A DNA stretch of 13,733 nucleotides. It comes from Hyphococcus sp. (GTDB taxonomy: Bacteria > Pseudomonadota > Alphaproteobacteria > Caulobacterales > Parvularculaceae). Under the pieces are notes generated by a model. That model was given only the letters and a program-made list of their open reading frames with translations, did not search any database and was not told the origin of the DNA. Location of the stretch: assembly GCA_021604605.1 (NCBI GenBank), contig BQJH01000050.1:1-13733 (forward strand), given 5' to 3'. Shown piece after piece: positions 7,042 through 13,733 of the stretch. The number at the start of each line of letters is the position of its first letter. Position 1 is the stretch's first letter. The position numbers were made by a program, and so were the translations under genes.

Positions 7042-8418
7042 ATGCGCTTATTGTCCAAAGCAATTTTTTTTATTGGCGCAGTTTTTGTGTCCGGATGCCA
7101 GCCAGAAAGCGCTGATACAAAAAGCCAGCCTGCAACAACAGAAGTGATTAGAAGCAGTCCGGACGCCATGTGGCTCGCGGATTTTGCAGCGATGCAGCGT
7201 CTGCGAGAGCTTGGCGATGGGGCAGCGCGCGACGAGAACTATGTTGATGCGGCCGCGTATTATGCGCGCGCATCTGAAATCAAGGATAACATTCCGGGTC
7301 CTACGGGCGTCGTCATGGCGTTTCAGGCCGCCGCTGCTTACGCCAGAACCGGCGATCATGATCGCGCGGTCTTGATGCTCGCTCGCGCTGCTGATCAGGG
7401 GTTGCGCCTTCCGGAAATCATAATCGGCGCCCCCGAATTTGAACCGCTTTTAGAGCGTGACGATTTTAAAGCGGTGTTAGCTTCAATGAGTACTAATGTT
7501 GAGTTGTTTCGAGAGACGCATCGAGCGCCGGAAGACGCGAAATTGATCTTCGATGATGTTGAGCGCTTTTGGACCGCTTATGACCTTGCAGACAAAGAAG
7601 ACAATGCTGACCGTAAAGCGGCGATCTTTCGCCAACACTATCTCGCGCCGGGCACAGACGGCCTCATAGACTACCACTGGATCAAAACCCAGAGTATGGA
7701 AAAGCTGGTGAAGCGGATCGAAGGAGCGCGCGGCTATTATGATGGCATTCGCGAACGAACGCTGAGCGCCGCTGCTTACGAGGGCGTCATTCGCAACGGG
7801 CTCCGAAAGTTTGTGGCGCTTTACCCGGATGCAACAGTGCCGGACGTAACATTTGTTATTGGGCGGTTGAATTCTGGCGGCACAGCCGGGGCGACGGGCA
7901 TGCTGATCGGGCTTGATGTCTGGTCATGGGCGGAGGGCGTACCGCTGGATGGCCTCCAGCCAGGATTTCAAAAAGTTGTGCAGAATCTAGACCTCGATGC
8001 GCTGCCATCCATCGTCGTGCATGAACATGTGCACGCATTACAGCAATATACTGGCGAGGAAAACGTGCTGCGCGGCGCTCTTCAGGAAGGGTCGGCTGAT
8101 TTTCTTGCCGGACTGGCGCTGCCGGATCACGAAAAGCCGCATTACTATCAATGGGGGCTGGAGCGCGAAGAAGAAATTTGGCGGCGTTTCGAACAGGAAA
8201 TGCTTGGGGACAATTATAAAAACTGGATCGGCAATAACAGCACCGTTGATGACGAGAATTGGTACGCTGATCTTGGCTATTTCATTGGCGCGCGCATAAG
8301 CGAGGCGTATTATGAAAAAGCGGAGGATAAACAAGAGGCGATTAAAGACCTTCTGTTTGTCAATGACGCCGCGGCGATCCTTGAGAAAAGCGGCTACGCA
8401 GACAGGTTTGCCGGGTAG
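7042..8418 (+). CDS. lipoprotein with TPR-like region and gluzincin-type zinc peptidase domain (DUF2268-like)
   Basis: A 458-residue lipoprotein with a type II signal peptide and lipobox VSGC (Cys19). Residues about 60-120 form two TPR-like helical pairs (DAAAYYARASEIK, then AFQAAAAYARTGDHDRAVLMLARAADQG). The C-terminal half contains HEHVHALQQY with a zinc motif HExxH at 327-331, and ALQEGSADFLAG with Glu349 about 18 residues later, the spacing of a gluzincin third ligand. This resembles predicted zinc proteases of the DUF2268/GldB-like group, but the exact family is uncertain. A strong AAGGAG ribosome site precedes the ATG by about 8-10 nt. TerB-like and DUF2189 genes follow closely, suggesting an envelope-linked operon. 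Activity and substrate are inferred only from motifs. Confidence 0.82.
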   Translation: MRLLSKAIFFIGAVFVSGCQPESADTKSQPATTEVIRSSPDAMWLADFAAMQRLRELGDGAARDENYVDAAAYYARASEIKDNIPGPTGVVMAFQAAAAYARTGDHDRAVLMLARAADQGLRLPEIIIGAPEFEPLLERDDFKAVLASMSTNVELFRETHRAPEDAKLIFDDVERFWTAYDLADKEDNADRKAAIFRQHYLAPGTDGLIDYHWIKTQSMEKLVKRIEGARGYYDGIRERTLSAAAYEGVIRNGLRKFVALYPDATVPDVTFVIGRLNSGGTAGATGMLIGLDVWSWAEGVPLDGLQPGFQKVVQNLDLDALPSIVVHEHVHALQQYTGEENVLRGALQEGSADFLAGLALPDHEKPHYYQWGLEREEEIWRRFEQEMLGDNYKNWIGNNSTVDDENWYADLGYFIGARISEAYYEKAEDKQEAIKDLLFVNDAAAILEKSGYADRFAG

Positions 8419-8477
8419 GGCTAACCGCTGTAGTCTTGCTTCGTGAAACTTGACGTGAATCGAGCGGGGTTACCCTC

Positions 8478-8996
8478 ATGCACATTCTTATCGCTCTCCT
8501 TGGCGCGTTGGCCGCCGCTTTCTGGGCCTTCACGCATTTTGCCAATGCCGCTAATCAGGGGGCGGACGCCGTTCGGGATGCAAAAGGGATGATTCGACGG
8601 GGCAAGTGGAACCGCCGGATTGATAAGCGGCTGATCGAAAACCTCTCTGATCCGCGCGAGGCGGCGGCGATTATGATCTATCAGATTGCCGCTTATGACG
8701 GCGCGGTCACCGATCGCCAGCGCGCGGCTATGGTGTCCGATATGCGCGCGGCTTTTGATGCAGATGAGGAAACGGCGGAAGGACTTTTCGCTTTTGCGCG
8801 TATGGCTGTGGGTGAGATTAATGACGCCGGCAATTCCGTTCGCAAGATTTTAGGCCCGGTGATTGAGGTCTGTAATCTCGATGAAAAACAATCCCTGATT
8901 GATATGCTGGACCGTGCGGCGGAAGTTGAAGGCCCGCCGACAGATACCCAGCGCCGCTTGATCGCGGAAGTGCGAAGAGTGTTGACTGACGCTTAG
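8478..8996 (+). CDS. membrane-anchored TerB-like protein
   Basis: A 172-residue protein with one N-terminal hydrophobic segment (about 3-22) followed by a basic stretch (RRGKWNRRIDKR, 40-51) and a helical domain (about 55-170) with the TerB/DjlA-like layout. That layout includes an AAYDGAVTDRQRAAM helix (71-85) whose acidic loop resembles the metal-binding site of tellurite-resistance TerB, and a second LDEKQSLIDMLDRAAEVEG helix pair. TerB domains bind metal ions and often act at the inner face of the membrane; a role in tellurite resistance need not follow. It starts 59 bp after the zinc lipoprotein and ends 30 bp before the DUF2189 gene, so the three are probably cotranscribed. The ribosome site before the ATG is weak. 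Confidence 0.78.
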   Translation: MHILIALLGALAAAFWAFTHFANAANQGADAVRDAKGMIRRGKWNRRIDKRLIENLSDPREAAAIMIYQIAAYDGAVTDRQRAAMVSDMRAAFDADEETAEGLFAFARMAVGEINDAGNSVRKILGPVIEVCNLDEKQSLIDMLDRAAEVEGPPTDTQRRLIAEVRRVLTDA

Positions 8997-9026
8997 GCTG
9001 TCGTGATGTGAAACGGGATTGGCTCC

Positions 9027-9818
9027 ATGACCTATAAAGATCGCCGCCCCACCGTAAATGATGTCAGATTTAACGACATCGTGGCTTCGCTAAAAGCGGG
9101 GGTGAAGGACTTTCGCCGCGCGCCTGTGTTTGGTTTGTGTCTTGCCGGTATTTATGTTCTTGGCGGCTGGTTTTTGTTCACGCTGTTGAATTTTTTTGAT
9201 TTGCCGTATTTCGCCTATCCGCTTGCGGTTGGCTTTGCGTTGGTGGCGCCGTTTGTCGCCATGGGATTTTACGCGGTCAGCTCGCATCTCGAAAACGGGT
9301 CGGCGCCGTCATGGTCATGGATTTTGTCAAAAACCCGTGACGCGTCGCGCCGCGACATCAGGTGGATGGCGCTGGTTACATGCTTTGCGTTGATTATCTG
9401 GATGGATATAGCGGCTATCTTGTCGTTTTTCTTTATCGGGTTTAACGGTTTTGGGGTCGATTTTTTTGAGACGATTTTTACCACATCATCAGGGCTGATT
9501 TTTCTGTTGCTTGGAAACTTTGTCGGCGCATTGATTTCGATTTTTATTTTTTCAATTACCGTTGTCTCGTTCCCGATGCTGTTTGACCGTGATGTTGATT
9601 TTATCACGGCGATGATCACGAGCGTGCGGGTTGTCAAATCTAATCCGTTATCGATGATTGTCTGGTGCGGCACGATCGGCCTGGCGATGGGCTTGTCTGT
9701 TGCGACCGGCCTTCTTGGTCTGTTTTTGGTGTTGCCGATTGTCGGCCACGCCAGCTGGCACCTTTATCGCCACGCGGTTGGACCGTCGAAAGCTGAAACC
9801 ACAATCGCGGCAGCTTAG
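9027..9818 (+). CDS. DUF2189 family integral membrane protein
   Basis: A 263-residue inner-membrane protein recognisable as DUF2189, a family common in Alphaproteobacteria. Markers are the soluble N terminus ending in the amphipathic SLKAGVKDFRRAP (21-33), the segment VVSFPMLFDRDVDFITA (179-195), and the closing LPIVGHASWHLYRHAV (236-251). About six hydrophobic segments lie near 35-55, 63-84, 112-136, 153-183, 208-228 and 229-243. The function of the family is not known. It starts 30 bp after the TerB-like gene, probably as the last gene of that unit; the 268-bp stretch after it is AT-rich. No clear terminator follows. Confidence 0.88.
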   Translation: MTYKDRRPTVNDVRFNDIVASLKAGVKDFRRAPVFGLCLAGIYVLGGWFLFTLLNFFDLPYFAYPLAVGFALVAPFVAMGFYAVSSHLENGSAPSWSWILSKTRDASRRDIRWMALVTCFALIIWMDIAAILSFFFIGFNGFGVDFFETIFTTSSGLIFLLLGNFVGALISIFIFSITVVSFPMLFDRDVDFITAMITSVRVVKSNPLSMIVWCGTIGLAMGLSVATGLLGLFLVLPIVGHASWHLYRHAVGPSKAETTIAAA

Positions 9819-9848
9819 CGGTTTCATTATTCTCAACTCATAACCAAA

Positions 9849-10045
9849 CTAATTGGTCATCATTGCAGCATCTGCGTCATTCTTCTGAGATAAAAGATCA
9901 TCAACCAGTTGTTCTGCCGCCAACTCTATCAGGTCTGCATTACATGTTGAAATTTTAAAGCTTGTTGGAATGGTTTTCAGTTTTGCTTTCGGCGTCCCGG
10001 CCTTGCGATCAGAGGCGCTACATGAGTCTGGTCAAGACTAGTCAT
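9849..10045 (-). pseudogene. possible degraded small gene, frame broken
   Basis: On the minus strand a frame ending in TAG at 9849-9851 stays open back to 10032. It reads like protein near its end: an amphipathic helix DLIELAAEQLVDDLLSQ followed by KNDADAAM. It lacks a usable ATG start. An ATG at 10043-10045 in another frame gives about 22 codons (beginning MTSLDQTHVAPLIARPGR) before a stop at 9977-9979, so one frameshift in the overlap would join the two into a roughly 65-residue protein. No family is recognised and no ribosome site is obvious. The stretch could be chance; otherwise this 268-bp gap holds nothing clear. Confidence 0.22.
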
Positions 10046-10086
10046 CAGATTGTAATTCTATATTCTTCTGGAAAAGGGGAATAATT

Positions 10087-10920
10087 ATGCGCCACTTTTC
10101 TTTTGTATTATTGATTATTGCTGGCTTTTACACACATGCGTATGCGCAAGATAGTGATCACCTTTGGCCAGAAGCCTCTCACTACAGTAATGCCGTCTTG
10201 TTGCCGGATGAATACGTATTTCAGCGATTTGAAGAGGCGTTCGATCCTCATATTAGAGCGCGCGTACTAGTGTATCCTAGCGGACAACCTGAATACGCAA
10301 TAGCCATACGAGAAAATATTGAAATCGCACCAGTTTCGATTACGGAGCAAGCGCCACCATATAATCCAACTTATGATCTATTGTACTTGAAATTCGAACA
10401 TAGCTTGTCTGATTTCGAACACCTCGAAGAGTTGGAAAGGGGAGCGATTAAAGTGTTGCGAGAAGATGGATCTGAGGAAATTGATCGGCAGGCTATTATA
10501 GAATTGAAAACCAAGTTGCCAGCCTCGAGAGATGAGGTTGGTTTGTACAGGTGTGAGAAGAAAATTGAACCAGATTTTGCCAAAGCCATACTCAATGTTT
10601 GGAAAAAAGCACTATTGCAAACAAGGTATTCTGAAAAACAACCTCGAAAACTTCATCGTGGCTACACGTATCACTTTGCATTCAATGAGGACTATTTCGA
10701 TCCTTTTGGATACCCAACAAATTATGCAGGCTATGCCCAAGGCCCAGTAGCGGGAACTAAAATTCGACAGCTTGTCTATATTTCTGAATTATTGAGAGAA
10801 TTTTGTTCAGAGCAAAATTATACAGAATCTAGTAAGATATTAAATGAGGCGAGAAAGCTCGATGAAAGATTAAACGGCAACTACTATAAAGAAAGCGGCG
10901 ATACATTAGACGGTCACTAG
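10087..10920 (+). CDS. secreted protein of unknown function
   Basis: A 277-residue protein with a clear Sec signal peptide (hydrophobic 5-14, cleavage after AYA at residue 20), hence periplasmic or exported. The mature part has no recognised catalytic motif. The C-terminal half, with VWKKALLQTRY (171-181), YTYHFAF (193-199) and a long helix (225-262), resembles a recurrent type of exported hypothetical protein in which W...LLxTRY precedes a YHF segment; this is recollection, not a search. Two cysteines (156 and 240) could form a disulphide. AAGGGGA precedes the ATG at a good distance. It is clearly AT-richer than its neighbours and uses ATA, TTA and AGA codons often, suggesting recent acquisition. 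No same-strand partner is nearby. Confidence 0.75.
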   Translation: MRHFSFVLLIIAGFYTHAYAQDSDHLWPEASHYSNAVLLPDEYVFQRFEEAFDPHIRARVLVYPSGQPEYAIAIRENIEIAPVSITEQAPPYNPTYDLLYLKFEHSLSDFEHLEELERGAIKVLREDGSEEIDRQAIIELKTKLPASRDEVGLYRCEKKIEPDFAKAILNVWKKALLQTRYSEKQPRKLHRGYTYHFAFNEDYFDPFGYPTNYAGYAQGPVAGTKIRQLVYISELLREFCSEQNYTESSKILNEARKLDERLNGNYYKESGDTLDGH

Positions 10921-11055
10921 TGGGCGCGATGAAATGAAACGGCCCTTCTAGCCATCTTTTAATCATTCCTTCTTTGCCTTCAAAGAATAAGCGTTGCGCC
11001 GACCGATTGAACCCAACAACGAAACTAGAATATTGCCATTATTCCAGTCAGGACA

Positions 11056-11964
11056 TCACGGGCTTGCAAGCCGATAAACCGACCCCATGGCCGGTTCGCC
11101 GTCACAAGTGACAGCGCCCGTTTGCACCAGCCGGATAAGGTGCGCCAAAACATTCAGCGACGCCGCACCGTGGAGGCGTTTATCAACATCGCCATACATA
11201 ACAGGCACGATCTCTTTGATCGTTGTACGCCCTTTTTCGATCTGTGAGATGATCTGCGCATCACGCATCAGGCGGTGGGTTTTCACGGCGCGGACAAACC
11301 GGTGCGGTTTTTTAATCGGGGCGCCATGGGTCGGGAAATAAATTTCATCATCGCGGGCCAGCAGTTTATCAAGGCTCTCGATGTAAGCGGTCATGTCGCC
11401 ATCCGGCGGCGCGACAACCGTTGTCGCCCAGCCCATCATATGGTCGCCGGTAAAGAGTGCTTTTTCTGACGCGAGGGCAAAGCATAAATGATTGGATAAA
11501 TGACCCGGCGTGTGGACGGCTTCAACCTGCCAGTCCTTGCCTTCAATTATGGCGTCATCGGCAATGATCTCATCGGGTTTAAAAGAATAGTCGGCGCCTT
11601 CATCAAGGGCTGGCGCATCATGCTTTTCACTTTTTACCGGGTGCGGTCCAAAGCCGAAGATCGGGGCGCCAGTTCGTTCTGCAAAGTCGTGCGCGCCGCC
11701 GCAATGATCGGAGTGCGTGTGCGTGATTAAGATGTGCGTGACGCGCTCGCCTTTTGTCGCGGCAAGAAGCGCGTCAAGATGCGCAACGTCATTGGGGCCG
11801 GGGTCAATCACCGCAACATCGCCTTCGCCGATAATGTACGTCCCGGTGCCGGTATAAGTGAAAGGCCCCGGGTTGTTGGCGATCACACGGCGCACGCCGG
11901 GCAAAACCTGATCGGGTTCGCCGGGCGTGAAGTCGATATCTTTGACGAAAGGGATAATGGCCAT
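11056..11964 (-). CDS. metallo-beta-lactamase-fold hydrolase with winged-helix C terminus
   Basis: A 302-residue cytoplasmic enzyme of the metallo-beta-lactamase superfamily, close in layout to LACTB2-like hydrolases. The dinuclear zinc ligands are all present: THTHSDH (81-87: His82, His84, Asp86, His87), HTPGH (His155), TGDH (Asp174) and PTHG (His213). The region from about 225 to 300 fits the winged-helix tail (BLACT_WH) found in these proteins, including AASLNVLAHLIRLVQTGAV. Such enzymes hydrolyse thioesters, esters or RNA; the substrate cannot be chosen here. It follows the small membrane protein gene on the same strand after about 30 bp and is probably the third gene of the operon starting at 13463. 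The ribosome site before the ATG is not obvious. Confidence 0.9.
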   Translation of the reverse strand: MAIIPFVKDIDFTPGEPDQVLPGVRRVIANNPGPFTYTGTGTYIIGEGDVAVIDPGPNDVAHLDALLAATKGERVTHILITHTHSDHCGGAHDFAERTGAPIFGFGPHPVKSEKHDAPALDEGADYSFKPDEIIADDAIIEGKDWQVEAVHTPGHLSNHLCFALASEKALFTGDHMMGWATTVVAPPDGDMTAYIESLDKLLARDDEIYFPTHGAPIKKPHRFVRAVKTHRLMRDAQIISQIEKGRTTIKEIVPVMYGDVDKRLHGAASLNVLAHLIRLVQTGAVTCDGEPAMGSVYRLASP

Positions 11965-11994
11965 AGTTTATGAGCTTTTCACGGGGTAAGGACC

Positions 11995-12528
11995 CTAAAA
12001 TCCCCAATATGCTAAATACCACTCGCCCTCGATATTTCTGTATGCCCAGGTTGCGCCTATTGACTCATTATATTCAAGTTTGCCGTCAAGCGAATCAACA
12101 ACAGGCGTAGTTTCGAGATCATTTGGACGGTAGACATAAAATTTTCGATGGCCTGATATGGACAGCCCCCAGCTGTGCGCCCAAAACGTCACTGTTTTAT
12201 TGTAGCATTGAACATCATGCACGATGCCAATTTTATTAAAATGGGCGCGATACTCAGCACGTCGGCTTGATGACAATCGTGATTGATGTTCGATAGTGGT
12301 TGCGAATTTCCATTCTTTGTCATCAAGAATTACGTCATATTGGTCTTCGTAGCACATTTTAGAAAGCTTCTCGAAAGATGCTTCGTGCTTTGCGAAAGTA
12401 GATATCATTTTTTTGTCACTAGGGTGTGTGCCAAATATGATATTAACAGCAAGGAAAGCTGCAGCCAGTATAAAAACAAAACCTGCAAGTATCACTAAAA
12501 AGAACTTCAATACTGAGAAGAAATTCAT
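11995..12528 (-). CDS. small membrane-anchored protein of unknown function
   Basis: A 177-residue protein with one long N-terminal hydrophobic segment (about 6-32) and a soluble, probably periplasmic domain. The domain has two cysteines (59 and 108) that could pair, and aromatic-rich strands near the end: AHSWGLSISGHRKFYVY and GEWYLAYWGF. No catalytic motif is recognised; the pattern resembles widespread hypothetical proteins with a WYLYY-like C terminus. Its ATG overlaps the stop of the ATP-grasp-like gene in an ATGA (12525-12528), a sign of translational coupling, and no independent ribosome site is visible. A perfect hairpin lies just upstream. The coding sequence is AT-richer than both operon neighbours, so it may be a later insertion into the unit. 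Confidence 0.78.
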   Translation of the reverse strand: MNFFSVLKFFLVILAGFVFILAAAFLAVNIIFGTHPSDKKMISTFAKHEASFEKLSKMCYEDQYDVILDDKEWKFATTIEHQSRLSSSRRAEYRAHFNKIGIVHDVQCYNKTVTFWAHSWGLSISGHRKFYVYRPNDLETTPVVDSLDGKLEYNESIGATWAYRNIEGEWYLAYWGF

Positions 12529-13463
12529 TTTAAGCCGTTGATGGTTCCATCAACGAGATGAGCAAAGGAATCCGCTAGGCCGCGCATGGCCTTCAGCTTG
12601 TCTGGTCCGCGCATGGCTGCTGGCGGGCCCATGTCAGTTTTGTTGGCGTCGACAATATAGATGCGTCCGTCATCGCGGTTGCGCAGAACATCGAGCCCGC
12701 CAAAGTCCATCGCCATGCCTCTGGCGAAGGCGATAATTTTTTCCTGCTCTTCGCGCGACAACATGGCGTTCGTATCCACCAGATCGACCCGGTGATTGTC
12801 ATTGGTAAATCGGTTCTCACGGTTGCGGCGTTTTAGAAAAACATACGGGATCTGGTTGCCGACGATCGGCGTGCGAATATCGATATGCTCCGAGCCGTCA
12901 AAGGTATTTTCAATCACCCGTTGATAAACCTTGCCCTGTGCTGGCGCCTCGATGGGGCAGGTGATCATGCGCCCGTCATGCTTGCCGTTGGCTTCTGACT
13001 TCTCAACGGCAACGCCTTGATGGGTGCGCGGATCTACTTCCAGGCTGTAACCGAAGGTTTCTTCAAAAATGCGGGCGACAACGCTTTTTCTGATGTCAAA
13101 GCAACCGACATTGAAAGCGGGTTTTGTGCTCGGGGCTTCACGCGGCGCGATCATAAACTCGCGGTCTTCAAAATAAAAATGCAAATCCGCTTCTGCTGGA
13201 TCGTCGACAATCTTAACGTCGGCCAGCTGACACACGGGCCAGATCGCATAATAGGAGCGTGGCTTTTTCGGGAAGAAGGAAATGCGCGCGCGCGGTTCGC
13301 GTCCCTTTACGATGCGGCTGGCGCGAACAGCGTTAACGATACCAATGAAGCTGGCGAACCGCCACACATCCCGCGCGAAATCGACCGTCAGCGGGATCTC
13401 GGCGCCGGTTTCCTTGGCCACCAATTGGTTACCGTCAATCTTAAAGTCGCCGAACAAAGACAT
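12525..13463 (-). CDS. ATP-grasp-like protein of unknown substrate
   Basis: A 312-residue cytoplasmic protein. The C-terminal part carries an ATP-grasp-like metal and nucleotide site: GGLDVLR (255-261) followed by GRIYIVDANKTDMGPP (266-281), in which Asp272 and Asn274 sit where ATP-grasp enzymes place their Mg-binding acidic residue and Asn. YVFLKRRNRENRF (207-219) may supply basic phosphate contacts. The N-terminal half (about 1-170) has no recognised motif. ATP-grasp enzymes join a carboxylate to an amine or thiol through an acyl-phosphate; the substrate here is unknown and the fold call rests on motif resemblance. It is the first gene of a minus-strand operon. The ATG lies in a 7-bp inverted repeat and has only a weak CGGA ribosome site. 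Confidence 0.72.
   Translation of the reverse strand: MSLFGDFKIDGNQLVAKETGAEIPLTVDFARDVWRFASFIGIVNAVRASRIVKGREPRARISFFPKKPRSYYAIWPVCQLADVKIVDDPAEADLHFYFEDREFMIAPREAPSTKPAFNVGCFDIRKSVVARIFEETFGYSLEVDPRTHQGVAVEKSEANGKHDGRMITCPIEAPAQGKVYQRVIENTFDGSEHIDIRTPIVGNQIPYVFLKRRNRENRFTNDNHRVDLVDTNAMLSREEQEKIIAFARGMAMDFGGLDVLRNRDDGRIYIVDANKTDMGPPAAMRGPDKLKAMRGLADSFAHLVDGTINGLK
12536..12555 (-). promoter_or_regulatory. perfect 9-bp-arm hairpin before the coupled start codon
   Basis: CGTTGATGG (12536-12544) and CCATCAACG (12547-12555) are exact reverse complements around a TT. In the minus-strand mRNA the hairpin lies in the last codons of the ATP-grasp-like gene and ends 7 nt before the ATG of the next gene (12526-12528). 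It therefore covers the normal ribosome-site position. It could make downstream translation depend on ribosomes arriving from upstream. It lacks a U-tract, so a terminator role is unlikely. Confidence 0.6.
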
Positions 13464-13469
13464 TTGTTC
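13452..13469 (-). promoter_or_regulatory. inverted repeat over the start codon of the ATP-grasp-like gene
   Basis: GAACAAA (13452-13458) and TTTGTTC (13463-13469) are exact reverse complements around GACA. In the mRNA the start codon straddles the stem and the loop, so folding would hide it. A 7-bp AT-rich stem is only moderately stable, and it might instead be a protein-binding site. Confidence 0.4.
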
Positions 13470-13500
13470 CGAACTGCCCTCACTACATTCGCCCCACCTC

Positions 13501-13529
13501 TATCAACATGGCTTTTTTGGCGATGACAA
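13501..13529 (-). promoter_or_regulatory. tentative promoter for the ATP-grasp operon
   Basis: On the minus strand TTGTCA (13524-13529) is a good -35 match. After a 17-bp spacer TTGATA (13501-13506) would be a poor -10. Transcription would start near 13494 and leave a short leader before the ATG at 13463. The weak -10 makes this only a candidate. Confidence 0.25.
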
Positions 13530-13603
13530 GGAAATAAAGAGATCGTGAGGCCATAAGTCCCAGAAAATCTGCCAACGGCGCGGGATTTGCGACAGCCCGT
13601 GGC

Positions 13604-13733
13604 ATGTGTCCCGATCCTAAACAAATCCTTAATGCCGGTTTTGGCATTTTAGCATTACTTTTGAGCTTTTCAGCTCAAGCGATTGCTGCGCCGCAGGAAC
13701 GCTCGGGAGGGGATTTCTCCCAAAATGTGCGCT
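13604..13733 (+). CDS. start of a secreted protein gene, cut by the window end
   Basis: An ATG at 13604 opens a frame of 43 codons that runs off the window. It encodes a typical Sec signal peptide: a short N region with one Lys, a hydrophobic core GILALLLSF (about 14-22) and a likely cleavage after AIAA near residue 29, followed by PQERSGGDF. A stop at 13535-13537 bounds the frame upstream and there is no other usual start codon in between. No strong ribosome site is seen. The gene is divergent from the ATP-grasp operon; the family cannot be named from this fragment. Confidence 0.6.
   Translation, partial: MCPDPKQILNAGFGILALLLSFSAQAIAAPQERSGGDFSQNVR

Noticed and set aside
10970..10987. TTCTTTG-CCTT-CAAAGAA inverted repeat after the orphan secreted gene as a terminator
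   Set aside because: The 7-bp stem is AT-rich and no T-run follows on either strand.

Overview
The window looks like a chromosomal stretch of an alphaproteobacterium of moderate GC. The AroC and PdxH sequences have an alphaproteobacterial character, and the DUF2189, TerB-like and membrane-anchored XRE proteins fit that. Genus cannot be named from the sequence; a Hyphomonadaceae/Parvularculaceae-like marine lineage is only a guess. No rRNA, tRNA, CRISPR array, insertion sequence or phage gene was seen.

Layout. 30-986 (-): membrane-anchored alpha/beta hydrolase. 1206-2972 (+): DUF885 lipoprotein peptidase, ending in a strong hairpin terminator shared with the converging 3033-3668 (-) gene, an XRE-type regulator with three membrane segments. 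This regulator is divergent from 3906-4793 (+), a secreted alpha/beta hydrolase; two perfect inverted repeats lie between them. 4790-5044 (-) DUF2164 and 5095-6195 (-) aroC form a pair joined by a 12-bp tandem repeat that starts in the aroC stop codon. pdxH (6298-6960, +) is divergent from aroC. It is followed in the same direction by a TPR/zinc-peptidase lipoprotein (7042-8418), a TerB-like protein (8478-8996) and a DUF2189 membrane protein (9027-9818).

From about 9820 to 11055 the DNA is visibly more AT-rich. It holds a possible degraded small gene (-) and an orphan secreted protein (10087-10920, +). The right end is a minus-strand operon read from 13463 leftwards: an ATP-grasp-like protein, a small membrane protein coupled through an ATGA overlap with a perfect 9-bp-arm hairpin just upstream, and a metallo-beta-lactamase-fold hydrolase with a winged-helix tail. 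A new secreted protein gene begins at 13604 (+) and runs off the window.

Function. Only aroC (chorismate synthesis) and pdxH (PLP synthesis) have firmly known metabolic roles. Much of the rest encodes envelope hydrolases: two alpha/beta hydrolases and two lipoprotein metallopeptidases. The most interesting uncharacterised parts are the ATP-grasp/membrane/MBL operon with its coupling hairpin, and the membrane-bound XRE regulator facing a secreted hydrolase across two palindromes. I do not see a clear defence or mobile system.
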